Positions 11,028 to 23,633 of a stretch of DNA of 64,000 nt are shown in pieces. The number at the start of each line of letters is the position of its first letter. The stretch's first letter is position 1. The stretch is from assembly GCA_036850595.1 (NCBI GenBank), contig CM072152.1, forward strand, positions 11,985,640 to 12,049,639. The letters run 5' to 3'. The notes beneath the pieces were generated by a model. That model ran no database searches and was not told the DNA's origin. It saw only the letters and a program-made list of their open reading frames with translations. The stretch is from Rhyacichthys aspro. Its lineage: Eukaryota > Chordata > Actinopteri > Gobiiformes > Rhyacichthyidae. The translations under genes and the position numbers were made by a program.

Positions 11028-12876
11028 TTTTTTGCTAAAACAACATGCAACAACAAACATTAACTTAAACTCAACGTCGACAAAAGACCAGACATTGAAA
11101 TAAAACAAAAAACCCGAAATGGCATCTTACTTTTTAAAGGCTGTGTGAGATGTGTTTGTAAGCTGCAGTCAGTTGCGCCTGACCGGACCTTTCACCCACT
11201 TCAGACCCGGAGCGACCTCACTGCAACACCACAGCGTCACTGCGGTACGACTCTTTTAAGCGTCCGGTCGGAAACAAGGCACAACAGACAGAGTAGTATT
11301 AAAAACAAACACGGATATCGCCTTTAGATTTATAAAAGTGAGCTTGCTTGTATTTAAAAACTTAATTAATTTTCTGTTGTGGTTCCCATTCTTCAGCATT
11401 TGGCAAAATAATATCAGCAAAACAAAATATTTAGCTGCATATTGTAAAGTGTAATATTTAATACATAACACAGTTCGATGAAAAAGCATTTATGTGATTT
11501 GTGGGTTTTTTTGCAGTCTTTTACTTATTTTTAATGTATGTTGTAAAGTGTAATTTTTATTGCATAACACATTGACTTTGATCAATTAAGAAAACATTTA
11601 AATGTGTTATAAAAAAATGATAAAGGATACAAACACACATTCTCCCAGTTAAAATATAGCTTTATTAGTTTTATTATAACACCGTTCCAGCACTTTTTCA
11701 GACATTGGTAGTCACCGAAAGTACACATCTCTCTCGCACAGTAAACAATCACACACAATAAACGAACAGTTATGACATCAACTAAAAACATGAAATTATT
11801 TGTGGATTTTTTAAAAGAATTTCCGAAACAGACAAAGTAGGACAATAAGTTAAGGTAAAAGAAAGCTATGACATCATGCAGAAAACGAAGATATGGTACA
11901 TTTAGCTGTTAAAATATATGTATAAAACATGTCCTGTGTTATGAATTAAAGTAACCAAGGACAATTAAAGAAAACTGAAAATGGTTCACCAACAATAAGT
12001 GCAGCATGTCTTTCCCTCTACAAATCCACAGGTATGAGCCAATACTCATTATAAGACTGTGGTGTTATCATTTGTTAGAAGCATTATTGCAGTGCAGTTA
12101 GTTAAAATGTTTTTGCAGCATATACAAAATACTGAAGCTAGAGAGTTCTGATATGACAATAAGAGCCTTAGAAGTAGTTAAGACAAATAACTGGACTGTG
12201 AAAACCACAGATGAAGCCATAGTTGAGATTCACAATGTTGCAGCTTGTTACTCAGCAAAGATAACAAAGGTGAGGATGTGCTTTTCCCACTACAGTTGCA
12301 ATCTACTTTTGAGTTTACAATTGAGTGGTCAGTGGAGGAAGAAGACATTTTTGTTACATTAGAAGTAAAGTAATGCTCTCATTAGACTCACACACAGTAG
12401 TTTGGTTCCACTGAAAGGGTAGCACACAAAGTTTCATAGTCTTCTTACTGCTCCTAAGAAAATGGCACAACAAATTTCTTCTTGATTTAAAATCTGCTCC
12501 ATTTATTCGGTAAGGTTAGATATGATATATTTCTGGTTGCTTTTTTAAAAACATCTTGTTCTTATCAATGGTTTGACCAACAGTAAATTCACATTTTTAA
12601 CTATACCTTGGAGCTTACTTGTGCATTTGTCGTATTATTCCCTAAAAGCACAGTAAGACAAGCTTCCTTTCCCTTTTAAATCTTCAGAAATAGGAAAATA
12701 ACAAATCTTAGACTTTAGTTTTTTAAAAACCATTGGCAACACTGATTTGAATGAATTGAAATAAACTGGCACTAAATATGTCAGCTCTTCTTTTCTTTTT
12801 CTATTTTACAGCTGTATTCTACATCCCTGCAGAGCAGAGAACAGACTACAGTGTGTGATCCAAAATACTGATATGG
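11028..12876. other. Intergenic: slc25a20 5' region and nckipsd 3' UTR
   Basis: The first few hundred bases after 11027 should contain the slc25a20 5' UTR and promoter, with scattered CpG around 11170-11280. The rest is AT-rich. TTTATT, which is AATAAA on the minus strand, occurs around 11663, so much of 11.66-12.88 kb may be nckipsd 3' UTR. The short ORFs here have no recognisable product. Confidence 0.4.
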
Positions 12877-15800
12877 TTAGGCCTGGCTCTCACAGATCTG
12901 TGGAAATTCCTTATAGATCTGCTGTACAATTAGCTTATCCATCTGTTTTGCTGTAGCGCTACCCTCGTCTTCCCCTGGGTCTTCTTCCTCCTGGAGGATT
13001 CTCTGCAGCACCCCCTGCAGGTCAGAGAGCCGGTGCTGGTGTGTGAGATAGTCCGTTGAACGCATAATAGAGTGCATGAGGGAGAGGTATTCCATCCGCA
13101 GCTTTACACAAAGAGCAGAGAGGAAGATTAGAAATATGTTTATGCATTTCTTGTTTATGTTATTAGTATCAGGTCTTACCTTGTCTCCAGGCGAAAGGTC
13201 AGATATTTGTCGTACAGCAATGTCGATCATCACCATCATGTCAGTGTGGTAGAAGATGTTAGCTGTCTCTTTGCTGGCAAAAACGTCTTGTAGAAACTTG
13301 AGCACTGAGTGAGGTGCAGGTGGAGTATGATTGAACATACAAACAGGGTCGTCTGAAAGAGCAGGAAAGAAATAGCTCTAATCTAGTTTGGGACAGCCAT
13401 CAAAGTAAAATACTTACTTACCGCCTCGATTTAGAAGCAATAACACCTTTTCAGACAAGATCTTGACATTTTTCTGCTTTATTTGCTGCATAATTACATT
13501 GTTGCTTGGGGCTGAATGACAGAAAAAATACAAGATATTAAAAGGTCATTTTAAAATGAACAGCAAGAGGAGTATTCAGATTGAAAGGTACTGGTGTGGC
13601 GCCAGTGGTTTTAGCAAAAGAAGGGCCCATCAATACACAAGACATAAGCTGCTTTTGTCCCCCACTTTACTTAACTTGCAGCAGCTCCATTAGCTGCTAC
13701 TATTTGGAAAAAGTTGATATGTATCGTTCTTACTTGTGTGGTGCAGATTGAAAGACAGAAGGAGGTTGAGGAACATGTCAGGCAGCTGTTCTGTTGGATC
13801 AGATGGAAGTCCATCCTCCACCACATCCAGCAGAAATTGGACAAAATCACCATTCAAGTGTTCTAAAAGAGGAAGTTTTGGACTTTTAGATTGTCTGTGC
13901 ACTATTGTGTAGGAGGTTTTGTGTATTTGGCACATTCATGACAAGAGAAGCAGTTTTTCCATACCATAGTGATGATATGGCACCTGTTCCCCCATGGAGA
14001 ATATCATAGTGAGTACCAAGGCTGTGTAACACATCTTCTGGTGTTCTGCAAAAAGAGGTTTACATTAAGTTTCAATGGGACTGACTGCTTTTATATGAAG
14101 TTGAGATTGTAAGATTTGGAGTAAAACCTGAGGTGGAAATGCAGCAGCGCCCCTGACCACAGTTGACAATGTTTTTGTTGACTCTCTGCTACAGTATGTT
14201 TACCTTGTGTGTCTGTCTGAAGGTCTCTGGCTAGCTCCATAGGGAGGATTGAGTTGAGCAGTGTTGAGATGAGAGCAGAGTCCAAACTGCACATTGCACC
14301 AAAAACTTTCAGAAGCAACAGTCGCAGAGAAACACGGTGTTCCTGCACAGCCACATTATGACAACAATGAGACAGAGGCTTACACTAGAATAAAGTGCTA
14401 GAAATAAAACTACAGTATCACACAATGATTAGTATTCCACTTAATAATCTATATAATAGCTAATAATAATCGCTTCACTAATTTATGAACATAAATCAAA
14501 TAAGTGGTACACACAAGAGGTGCCACATAGTGTATTCCCTAACTTTTGCAGTTTAATAAATGAATCAATATAATTTTGCAAAAAACACTGCCTTACCATC
14601 TGATAATATGTCACAAGTGACATCACATTTTCACAGTGGTTGGCCTTGCACATCCTTTTACACACCTCTGGATCTGCATCAGTCTGGTGGAACAAACATA
14701 ACATTAATGGTCACTGAACACACATAGGATTATATGACCCATAAAGTGTGACATATACACAGTGTTTTTAATACACTACACCAAAAGATCCACTTGACTA
14801 TTTAGTGTTTTGCTGTCTAGCACTCATGCTCCATGCCTTGAAACTGTGTATCAATCCAACATGAAACACTGAACCATGAAAACATTATGTATTGCAGAAG
14901 AATGGATTCAAAAGTTGCAAAGTACCAGTATCTTAAGGAGTTCCTCAAGGTAGCAAGCAATAAGAGCATGGTCTTCATGAAGCGCCCAGCTGCGCTGCTG
15001 GGAGTCCTCCCTGTGACGGGCGAGATCACTAAAGATCACCTCCAGTCGCTGTTCATCATGACACACCTGTCCCTGCGGGAGTGCTGCACTCAAATCCTGC
15101 AGAAGCAAGGTACATACAACACTGAAACAACTTGAAATACCAGAAAAGAAGCATCTTCAGTAAACCTATTATACAAACAAATATGTCATAGGCCTTTGAA
15201 CAATGTGTTTAAAGAGCAGTGCAACATCTTTCTTATAATAATTGGTAACAAGTTACATTGTATAAGCAATTGAAGTTGAGAACATGCAGTGACTTCCTCA
15301 ACAGGGCTCCATAAAATAGTTGTTTAGGTTGTATTAAATCTACTAGATGACTGGATCAATGGGCCTAGTAAGGAGAACTTGCCAGTCAGGAAAAGCATGT
15401 TTTAAACACTGAAAAACTCTGAAGCACAACTGAAGCTCCAAAATTGTGTTAGACACTAAACACATTACTTTGTTTGTTACATTAAACACATAGAAAACAT
15501 AACTGACCTTGCTCTCCACCAATGACAGGAGGACTTGCTCCAAAGCAGAGGAGGCCTGAGGTAGAGTGGTCTGCAGGTGCCCGACCACCACACCCACAGC
15601 CACTCTGGACAGCTCATAACTCAAGCCAGTGTTCTTCCTCACTAGCTCAATTAGCTCTGCCCCGATGGTCATGGGAACGGGCTTGGAGGTAGTGGGGCTG
15701 CCAGGGGGGCTCTCAGCAACAGACGGGGGAGCAACAGGCCAGTCATTGTCCTGCTGTTCCTTCACTTTGGGCTGTGGAGAAGGGGCAGGCTGGGGAGAAG

Positions 15801-17864
15801 GGGCAGACTGTGAGGAAGGGGCAGGCTGGGGAGAAGGGGCAAGCTGTGGAACAGGGGCAGGCTGTGGGGAAGGGGCAGCCTGTGGTGGCTGCGGTGCCGG
15901 GCTTTTCTTTGCGGGAGGTGTTTGCACGGACGAGTCAGAGGGCAGAATGTCTGGAGGCTGCGCAGAGGGTTTGACGCGGGATGGCACCGGTGGAGGAGGG
16001 GTGCTGGAGACACTTGGCAGACTGACATCGGAGGAGACCAGGGAGTGGGAGGAGCCAGACTCTAAGGAGGTGGTGCTAATGGAGAGGGATGGGGCAGGGG
16101 ACGGAGGGAGAGAGGACACTCTGGACGGGATCTCGGGCTCTGCAGAGAGTAGAGAGCTCCAGTTACAGGCGGCAGAGTGAACGGGACTGACCTGACTAAG
16201 AATAGCCTGTTTGTGAACCAGCAGGTAGCATCAGCAAAACATAGTGCTGCAGTGACACTGGCTGAACGTGCTGCTTTAGCTCAAATCTAACCTGGACGCC
16301 GGCTGTTTCGCTGCTTCTCCGGGGGAGGGGGGTTGATGGGGGCCGCACGTCGAGGCTGAGGTGGCACCTGCAACAATGACATCAAATCTGAAAGCTGCAT
16401 CGTAAAACTGGTCAATGTCGAGACTATTAGCTCTTTTATATTGTTGTGTTCATTCTAAGATGTGCCTTAAGGAAAAACAGGCAAGAGAATGAAGACAGGA
16501 AGAAAATATTTAAAAGTGGCTGAAATTGTTTTAAGGAGGTATGCAACAGTAGTAGCATAATGTGATGTGAGTCTGGATTTATTTTGCAGGTACCTGGTAA
16601 AAGCCCTGTTCTCCTTGCATATTGTCCATACTTCCTGATAGTGGCATGCTTCCCTGACGTCCATATTCTCGATTAAGGCCATTAGGTGGAGTAGGAGTTT
16701 GGCTTAGCGATATCTCACTGTTAGAGGTTGGGATGCTTGGTTTGTTACTGGCCGAAGAGGAACTTCGCCGCGCAAGTGTCTCCTTTCGGTGATGTATTAG
16801 CTTCCTATAACAGTAATAAGTATTTCAATTGTGGACAAAAGGAATATTATGGTTAATACTATAAAAGAAGCATTGTCACTGACTGTAAAACATCCCGCTG
16901 CTCTAGATTGTATTTGCCTCCATTTTTTAAGGCAACATTGTGGATGCCTTCAATGGCTCTGTCAATAGACTGCAATACTTCGTCCTGCTCCGGAGCCTGG
17001 CAGAAGAACAGAAAATAAATAGAAAAAAAGGAATAGGGCAGACAAACTTATGAATTATTCATTCAAAGACAGCAGGCATAATTATTAAAATTTAAACTAA
17101 ACAGAAGTGTATAGTGGCTCTAGGACTTATGTGACTCCAGGCACAAACAAACTGGGCCAGTTATCTAACAAAATCAGCTATTTAACCAGAGTCACACATG
17201 TTCAGTGAGGCCTCAAATGTAGGTTCATTAAACCACCACAGCCAATGTCACCTAGAGCAGAAGACAGCATTCCTGCTTGTGCCTTCACATGGTACATGCT
17301 CTGACTAGTTCACTGTAAATGCAGGAGGGGTGTGACTGAGAAAAGGATTGCACTTATTCACAGACAAAACAATGCCTATTGTGGATAACATGCTGCCCCG
17401 TCATATCCGATCATCCTCTACTCTTGTACCCCATCCTCTCTTGTCCTATCCCACACCTTTTCTGACGCAGTAAGCAGCTGCAGTACACAGGCCCCTACCT
17501 CAACAATAATTTATAGGTTGCTCTAAAAGCGGGCATTTTATCCCTTTCAGTATTCATGTCTTTAAAGTGACCTGGGCTGCTGGGCATAAAGACTACTATG
17601 CGTCTGCGTCTGTCTTCCTTCATCAAGTGATTGAACAGAAATGCTATACCGAGGTACACAGCGACATAAACGTGCCATTTGAGGAATGTTTACCTGTATT
17701 TTTTCGATATAGGAGGCAGGGATGTAGCCGGTTTCTCCCGAGCTGCAGCGGGAGCCCAGCCACCAGTGTTTGTTACTCCTCTCCAGGATTAAAAAGCTTT
17801 CTCCAGCAGAGAAGTGCAGGGAGTTAGGCTCCGTGGATCGAAAAGCGTATAGAGACCGGTACAT
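12877..17864 (-). CDS. nckipsd: NCK-interacting protein with SH3 domain (SPIN90/WISH)
   Basis: This cytoskeletal adaptor binds NCK and works with the Arp2/3 complex to seed linear actin filaments. Thirteen exons in transcript order: 17694-17864, 16884-16996, 16594-16804, 16292-16367, 15508-16139, 14926-15096, 14597-14683, 14204-14342, 13965-14045, 13734-13862, 13422-13511, 13180-13352, 12877-13101. They give 765 aa; human is about 722. An SH3 domain occupies residues 1-57 (ALYDY-like LYAFRS, WWLGSR, GYIPASYI). Next comes a Ser/Pro-rich linker with PPxP motifs, then a helical armadillo-like C-terminal region (GAELIELVRKNTGLS, GQVCHDEQRLEVIF, LLLLKVFGAMCSLDSALIST, FYHTDMMVMIDI). The linker contains an 18-bp minisatellite at about 15770-15887. 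The gene is divergent from ndufaf3, with start codons 539 bases apart. Confidence 0.95.
15770..15887. repeat. 18-bp in-frame minisatellite in nckipsd exon 5
   Basis: About six imperfect 18-bp units (plus strand: GGCTGTGGAGAAGGGGCA) each encode six residues on the minus strand, giving variants of PAPSPQ. The repeat adds to the proline-rich linker between the SH3 domain and the helical region. It explains the long open frame on the opposite strand, which I do not regard as a gene. Confidence 0.85.
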
Positions 17865-18402
17865 GGCCGAATTAGCTGTACTTCTCGGTTTGAAACAACG
17901 CAATGAGTCGGAACAGCAAAAGGCCGGCGTTAGACAGGATGTAGTAGGTCTGTAAATGCCCCAGTGGAGGTGATTTTAAAGGGCTAGGAGGGCATGGCCA
18001 CGAAGAATCGAGAGGATCACAGCAGTCTATTTACAATGTAGCCCGATCATCTGACCCGAGACAAGTGAGCTCCACAAGAGGCGCTGTTTCAGCCTGGACA
18101 CGCCTCCGAGGCTTTATAATCAAAGGCAGAGCGGCTCGTGTCCTGCCTACAGTCTGCAACGGGACAACAATTAAATTATAAAAAGACAACAAATTGGTCA
18201 GAGAGGATGAAACACAGACGAGTCAGTCATTACACAAATTAATTATCCGAATGCCAGTAGACTGACTGTTACAGCAAATATCTTTCACTTTACTTTGCAT
18301 CGATTTTGTGTATAACAACACCGGAAGATGCTGCCTGGTGTCACGCACAAACCCTCCCCCCTGAGGTGTCTTTGGTTCCGGGGGTTATCAAAGAGTAGTA
18401 AC
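17865..18402. promoter_or_regulatory. Probable bidirectional promoter nckipsd / ndufaf3
   Basis: The start codons of two divergent genes are 539 bases apart. CCGGAA at 18321-18326 is an ETS-type site, typical of mitochondrial and housekeeping promoters. No TATA box is evident. A shared promoter is inferred from arrangement and motif only. Confidence 0.5.
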
Positions 18403-19724
18403 ATGGCTGCAGCGTTATGTGGTAGAGTCCTCCTTCGGACATCAACACAACGGGTTATCCTTACACCTGGCGCTCTGCCCGCTTTCACAAGGTAAAATAC
18501 TGTAAACTGGGTGCCTTAAATCCCAGCGTGGATATGAAGTACAAAATGTATTGGCTATAATGACTTTTCCCTCTTTCATGAACAAGGTAAAGTCATGATA
18601 TGTGTATGTATTCATCTTAACAATTGAATATAGTCAAAACTATTATGTTTGTGTTTGTGAAATGAAACACTGCCAGGATGTTTGGTCGCCCGCTGATCAG
18701 ACATCTTAATTTAATAGACTATACTAATGAATACAAAAGAATATACAGATGCTTCTTAGTTGTATGTTACAGAAATGGGCTTAAAACCATTTGCTGTGTT
18801 TAGAGCTGGCATTTTGGCATGTTGGCTCTTATTCTAGGCCATAATGAGGATCTGTAGATCAGTCTGCTTTTCATGTAAAGCAATACCCTTGCCTGGTTTA
18901 ACTTATGAACTTTCTTTACATTAAAACATGTAACCTCTAATAATCTCTTTACTCCCCAGCCCATTTCTCACTCGCTCTCACCGCCTGGGTCCTAGTGATG
19001 ATGAGATGTACCAACGGACCACAGTGTCCATTATGCAGAAGGAGCAGGGCCATGGCCTCATGATCAACAGCTACAGCTCCAGGGGATTCAACATAGATGG
19101 GAATAGGGTCTTTGGGCCCTGTGCTGTGCTGCCACCAGCCATTCTGCAGTGGAACGTGAGTCCATTCACCAATCTGTTTTTTTTATAGTTTGATGTTATT
19201 ACTTTGTTTAAAGATAATGTATGAAATTTATTTTCAGGTTGGGAGCTATAAAGATATAACAGAAGAAAGTGTCTCACTTTTCCATATGCTGGAACCAAGA
19301 ATAGGTAAAAACAGGGGAGAAATGGATGAAATGCCAATACATTAACCTATAATTTTATGCTTGTTTAGCCCACAGATATTAAAAGGTTTAGTAGTCATAA
19401 CCCCTATGTTTTTTTTTTAACTTTTGGCAGAGATTCTTGTCCTGGGCACAGGTGCAAAACTTGAACAAATAAATCCATCTGTTTTGGCTCTGCTCAAAAG
19501 TAAAGGCATCTCTGTGGAGGTGCAAGACACGGTAACATACCATATTTTTACATCATTTGCTGCCTCTGTTTTCTTGAGAGAATCTAATATCCGCCTTATT
19601 CATTCATTTGCTTTGTTTTTAGCCAAATGCATGTGCCACCTTCAACTTCCTGAGCAGTGAGCGACGAGTGACAGCAGCTGGTCTGATTCCTCCACCAATC
19701 AGCACAGCCCTGGATGTGATATAG
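18403..19724 (+). CDS. ndufaf3: Mitochondrial complex I assembly factor NDUFAF3
   Basis: This is a matrix assembly factor that acts with NDUFAF4 in building the Q module of complex I. Five exons: 18403-18491, 18960-19155, 19238-19304, 19431-19531, 19623-19724. They give 184 aa, the human length as I remember it. The N-terminus is Arg-rich and lacks acidic residues (MAAALCGRVLLRTSTQRV), as expected of a mitochondrial presequence. The single-domain fold is recognised by MINSYSSRGFNIDG, LGTGAKLEQINP, SVEVQDTPNACATFNFLSSE and GLIPP. AATAAA at 19922-19927 is the likely polyadenylation signal. Confidence 0.95.
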
Positions 19725-20719
19725 GACTGATGTAAACAATAGACTGGGCTGGCACCTGTCAATGGTCCAGTAAAGTGAAACGCTGACCCGGGCTCCAATT
19801 GTAAATCTCACACAAATTTCAGTGTGTGAGATTTCCAACTGAAAAAGAAAAGACATACAGCTCGATATTTATTTGTAAACAATGTACATTTTGCAACTCG
19901 TATTAAAAATGAATGAATAATAATAAACTAAAATATTCTTGCAAAGGCACAGTGTTGATGCTCATACAGAATAGTTACTGTAGAGGTTACCTTTGTAAGG
20001 GCAAAGGGTCAGAATTACTACACATCATCTGCTTGAGGTGATGGCGGCTGTCCTTCATTTGGATAAGCCTCTTAAATCTGAATGTCTGTCTGTCCTGTGC
20101 TTCTAGTGGTGCTGCCGCCGCAGACTGTCCTCGGTGTGCAGCATATGACAATTCAGAGCCTGTCCTTCCCACACATAAGCTCCACAGATAAGAGAATCCA
20201 TAAATCCTCTGCACATCACAGGGATTCATCTCTAATCATCTGCCTCAATGCCCAGTGTCAGTACCCTGAGCCTAAATCCTGGGCATGCAGCATTCTAATG
20301 TAAAATGTCTCTCTTTAACTTCAATCACCTTGAGTTGCCTCTGTCTATAGCCATATTCATAAATTAATGCATCATTTTATTGAGCAAAAGGCCAAACACA
20401 TTCTCATATGTTTTTATTATTGTGAATTTATTGTAGAGGGGTTGTAATATGTGGAGTTGGTTTTGTTGTCAACACATTTAAAGCCAAAACAGAGCACTGC
20501 AAATGTAGCCATGGGTGTACAGGGGCTGAAAAAAGTCATTTCTAATAAGGAATGATCAAAAACAACACATTTAAACATTCATACAAGACAATTGAGGCAA
20601 AGGAAGATTCTCTCCAGCTCATTGTTTTGTGCAAAACGAACAGCTGTATTCATCTGTGGTACTCTCATTCATTATGCTCACAGATGTTTGACCATCTATT
20701 CCAGATTTTAAAATGTTTC
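19725..20719. other. Convergent 3' region of ndufaf3 and gdi
   Basis: The ndufaf3 3' UTR probably ends just after AATAAA at 19922-19927. Minus-strand AATAAA motifs (TTTATT) near 20375 and 20413 could end the gdi 3' UTR. An 80-codon minus-strand frame at 19987-20229 resembles nothing I know and is not called as a gene. Confidence 0.45.
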
Positions 20720-23027
20720 TCAGTCGTCATCAGAGTTGTGAGACTGGTGTCTGCTCGAGGCTCCGAATTTGAACTCAGATCCCGTGATCCGACGGTACAG
20801 GTCTTTAATGTCCTTGCACTCGCTTTCAAAGTGGTTTGTTGCGTCATAAGATCGGGACACAAATATCTAAAGAGGAAAGATTTAATGTTGAAACAAACCT
20901 GCCACAGATATTTGTATGTGTTTTTATCTTTCTTATTACCTGACTCATTTTTCCATCTTCATTGGGAACAAGTATATGACTCACTGAAACAAACCTAAAA
21001 TCAAAAGAAGAAAATAAGTAAATGTAATCTTCCAGGCACTCACATTTTTACAAATTTATCTTATTGCTGAATATACTTTTGCACAATGGGCTCCAGAAGC
21101 TCCAGCGCAGGTTGCACCTCCTTCTCTGGGTTATTGGTTTCTGCATTAGTGCTTATGGTGGCGATGTACATACCAGCTGAGGCCACGTTGTGAGTAAAGG
21201 ACACCACAGAAATGTAAATGTCTGCAAGCACAAAGGATTTGAAGCTGTAACACTGAATACACATGACAACTGACTGAACTTTTTAAGAGACATGTACCAG
21301 ATTTTCTGTCGAGCTGCGTCTGAGGGATAATTATTTGACAGGAGTTAGCCTCGTGAGTGTTTTTAACAGGATGATTTAGTAAACAGATGACACGTATGAC
21401 ACGCCCCACTTTCCTCACTCGGCTGGGAACGTAGCTGGGATCACAGATGAGCTGTTTACAGTGAAACAGCTGGAAAACAGAGGAACAAAAGGAGTATAGA
21501 TATGCTACATACTACTCTCTGTATACTTCTACTTTGCTTTCTGAGTGATTGTTTACCTTGCCCTCAGATTTCACACCTTTCACTTTTCCATTGTCCATCA
21601 CAATCTCATCGACGCTCTTGTTCAGAAGAAAGGTTCCTCCATACTCTGCGTTCAACCTTCAACCAGCAAATACAAATGTTTTTTTAAACAAACACACACA
21701 CAAAAATCTTAAAAACAAACGCATTTATGAAAATCTAACCTTGCAAAGCCCTGTGGTATTTCCCCCAGGCCATAAACTGGGTAAAGGTACGGGCTGCTGC
21801 TGTGGCGGGTCAGAGACTCACAGTACAACCTGATCATTTTAATGGTTTCCCCACAAGGCTCGTCCAAGTAACTAAAGGAAATTAAAAAAACAAAAAAAAA
21901 GCTGTGACATGTCACTTGAGCATGATGTATATTTTTTCCAAGCTTCCAGTGACTGACCTCTCATTGTTGCATAAGGCTATGGCATGACCTGTGAACTCCA
22001 TAACATCCAGTCCCAGGTCAAAGCGGCCGAACAGGTCTCGAGTGGTGGTTTTGTTTGGATCTACATCCTGGTACGTTCGAGGGTTTCTTATATCAAAGTT
22101 TAGGGCAAAGAGAAGCAGTTTCCTGAACCTCCGCTTGTCAAACATGCCCATGAGATCTGCAAAGTGTAGCACGTGAATATAAATGTATAGGAGGGTTTAA
22201 AGAAGAACAACAGTGTATGAAAAACAACTTTACCTGAAACTTGGGCATCTTCTTCTGTAGCTGGGACTTTGTGCACTTTTCCAGCTTTGTATACATAGCT
22301 GCCTTCGATAACTTTGAAGTCAAGATAGCGAGTGACTTCAGTATAAAGCAATATTTTCACCAGCTCTCCTGATGCAAATACACCAAAACATGAAATCAAA
22401 CTGTAATGTGATGGGTGACGTGATAAATTATGTGTATGTTCAGTATGTTCTCACCGCTGGCGAGAAAGAACTTCGGAATAAGATCCACATTCCACTCTTT
22501 TCCACGGCACATGGATTTAGAAGGACCCGGAAGTTTAAACTTCTTATACAGCTGGTAATGTAAAAGATATTATGCAACATTGAAGTCTAATATGAAGCTT
22601 TTAAACAGCAATATGATGGAACATACCTCCTCTAATGGTGAAATGGACGCACTCCCTCCTCCATAATAAGGATTCTTGTCAATGTGAAGGACTCTTTTTC
22701 CATTTAGTGACATTAATCCTGAGAGGATACATTCCTAAGACAGATCATTGGCCAGATAATAAATATCAAATGAGAAATGTCAAATTATAATTTTCAGGAC
22801 AGGAAACAGGTTCTCCAAAGATATTTCTAACAAATCTAAGTATTTCACCCATAAATTCAGTCTGAGAGGCAACAAAGGTGTAAGCAAAGGTCAATCAACT
22901 CACATCTAATGCTCCTACCCTGAATGCTTGATACAGTAGATTATAGTACTTTGGAGTAGAGCTAAATGATGAGAATAGGTCTTACCTTAGGTCCAGTTCC
23001 AAGCACTATAATATCATATTCCTGCAT
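20720..23027 (-). CDS. Rab GDP-dissociation inhibitor, divergent paralogue
   Basis: RabGDI extracts prenylated GDP-bound Rab proteins from membranes and recycles them through the cytosol. Eleven exons in transcript order: 22986-23027, 22627-22734, 22455-22551, 22234-22368, 21958-22156, 21740-21871, 21557-21656, 21298-21469, 21077-21221, 20940-20994, 20720-20866. They give 443 aa, close to the usual 445-447. Family signatures are the FAD-fold-like start YDIIVLGTGPKECILSG, NPYYGGGSASISPLEELY, WNVDLIPKFFLASGELVK, LLYTEVTRYLDFKVIEGSY, MGMFDKRRFRKLLLF, YLYPVYGLGEIPQGFARL and QLICDPSYVP. It is far too short for a Rab escort protein. By comparison with remembered human GDI1 and GDI2 it carries many changes (CRGKEWN for GRGRDWN), and the C-terminus ends in NSDDD. 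I treat it as neither gdi1 nor gdi2 with confidence. Confidence 0.9.
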
Positions 23028-23633
23028 CCTTAATGTTTCTGTCTGTTAATCCTGGCTTCAGTCCGCTGCAGTGCTGTATATGTGTGTTCATGTGTACTGT
23101 AACAAGTGACAGTCACTGCATTGTGTCTCTTTGAAAATAATCTGCTTAAGAATGCTTCCCACCACTGTGTGTCCGTCTGTGTAGCCTACTTCATGTTATG
23201 GGGACACTAATATTGTTTTTATTTTTCATCTGACTTCATTACGGAGGGTGATGCTAATCTTTAATTTTATTTAATCTTTAAATCTGGATGGAAACATCTC
23301 CAAAAGAATATTTATACTTATGCAGTGTGTATTTATCAGTCAAAGTGATAGGATTAGACAAGTAATCAGACTATAGAAACCATTCATTCACTATTTTATT
23401 TAAAATTGACACTATTACTAAAGATCACCAATAACCATTTACACTATTAGCGACAGGTTATTTTTCTCCTCTGAAACTGAAATGACTGGATTGTCACCCC
23501 GCCCCTCCAGACTGACGGAGAATACCGGTGTGCGCTGGTTATACTCTTAAACGCACCCCGGAAGTATGAACACGCCTGTCTGCAAACAACTCCAACTTTT
23601 CTACCTGACAGAAGAATTCACCTCGTCCTAAAA
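23028..23633. promoter_or_regulatory. Probable bidirectional promoter gdi / tmem43
   Basis: The two divergent start codons are 606 bases apart. CCGGAAGT, a consensus ETS site, lies at 23558-23565, about 70 bases before the tmem43 ATG. The half nearer gdi is AT-rich with no clear element. Confidence 0.5.

Noticed and set aside
13580..13640. tRNA-like words (GGTGTGGCGCCAGTGG) in an nckipsd intron
   Set aside because: No box B at proper spacing, no cloverleaf and no target duplication; too weak to call a SINE or tRNA.
15629..16180. 183-codon plus-strand open frame, Gly/Glu-rich
   Set aside because: It is the antisense shadow of nckipsd exon 5 and is kept open by the 18-bp repeat; it has no start context, domain or splice support.
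19987..20229. 80-codon minus-strand frame between ndufaf3 and gdi
   Set aside because: It lies in convergent 3' sequence, has no family resemblance and shows no plausible promoter.
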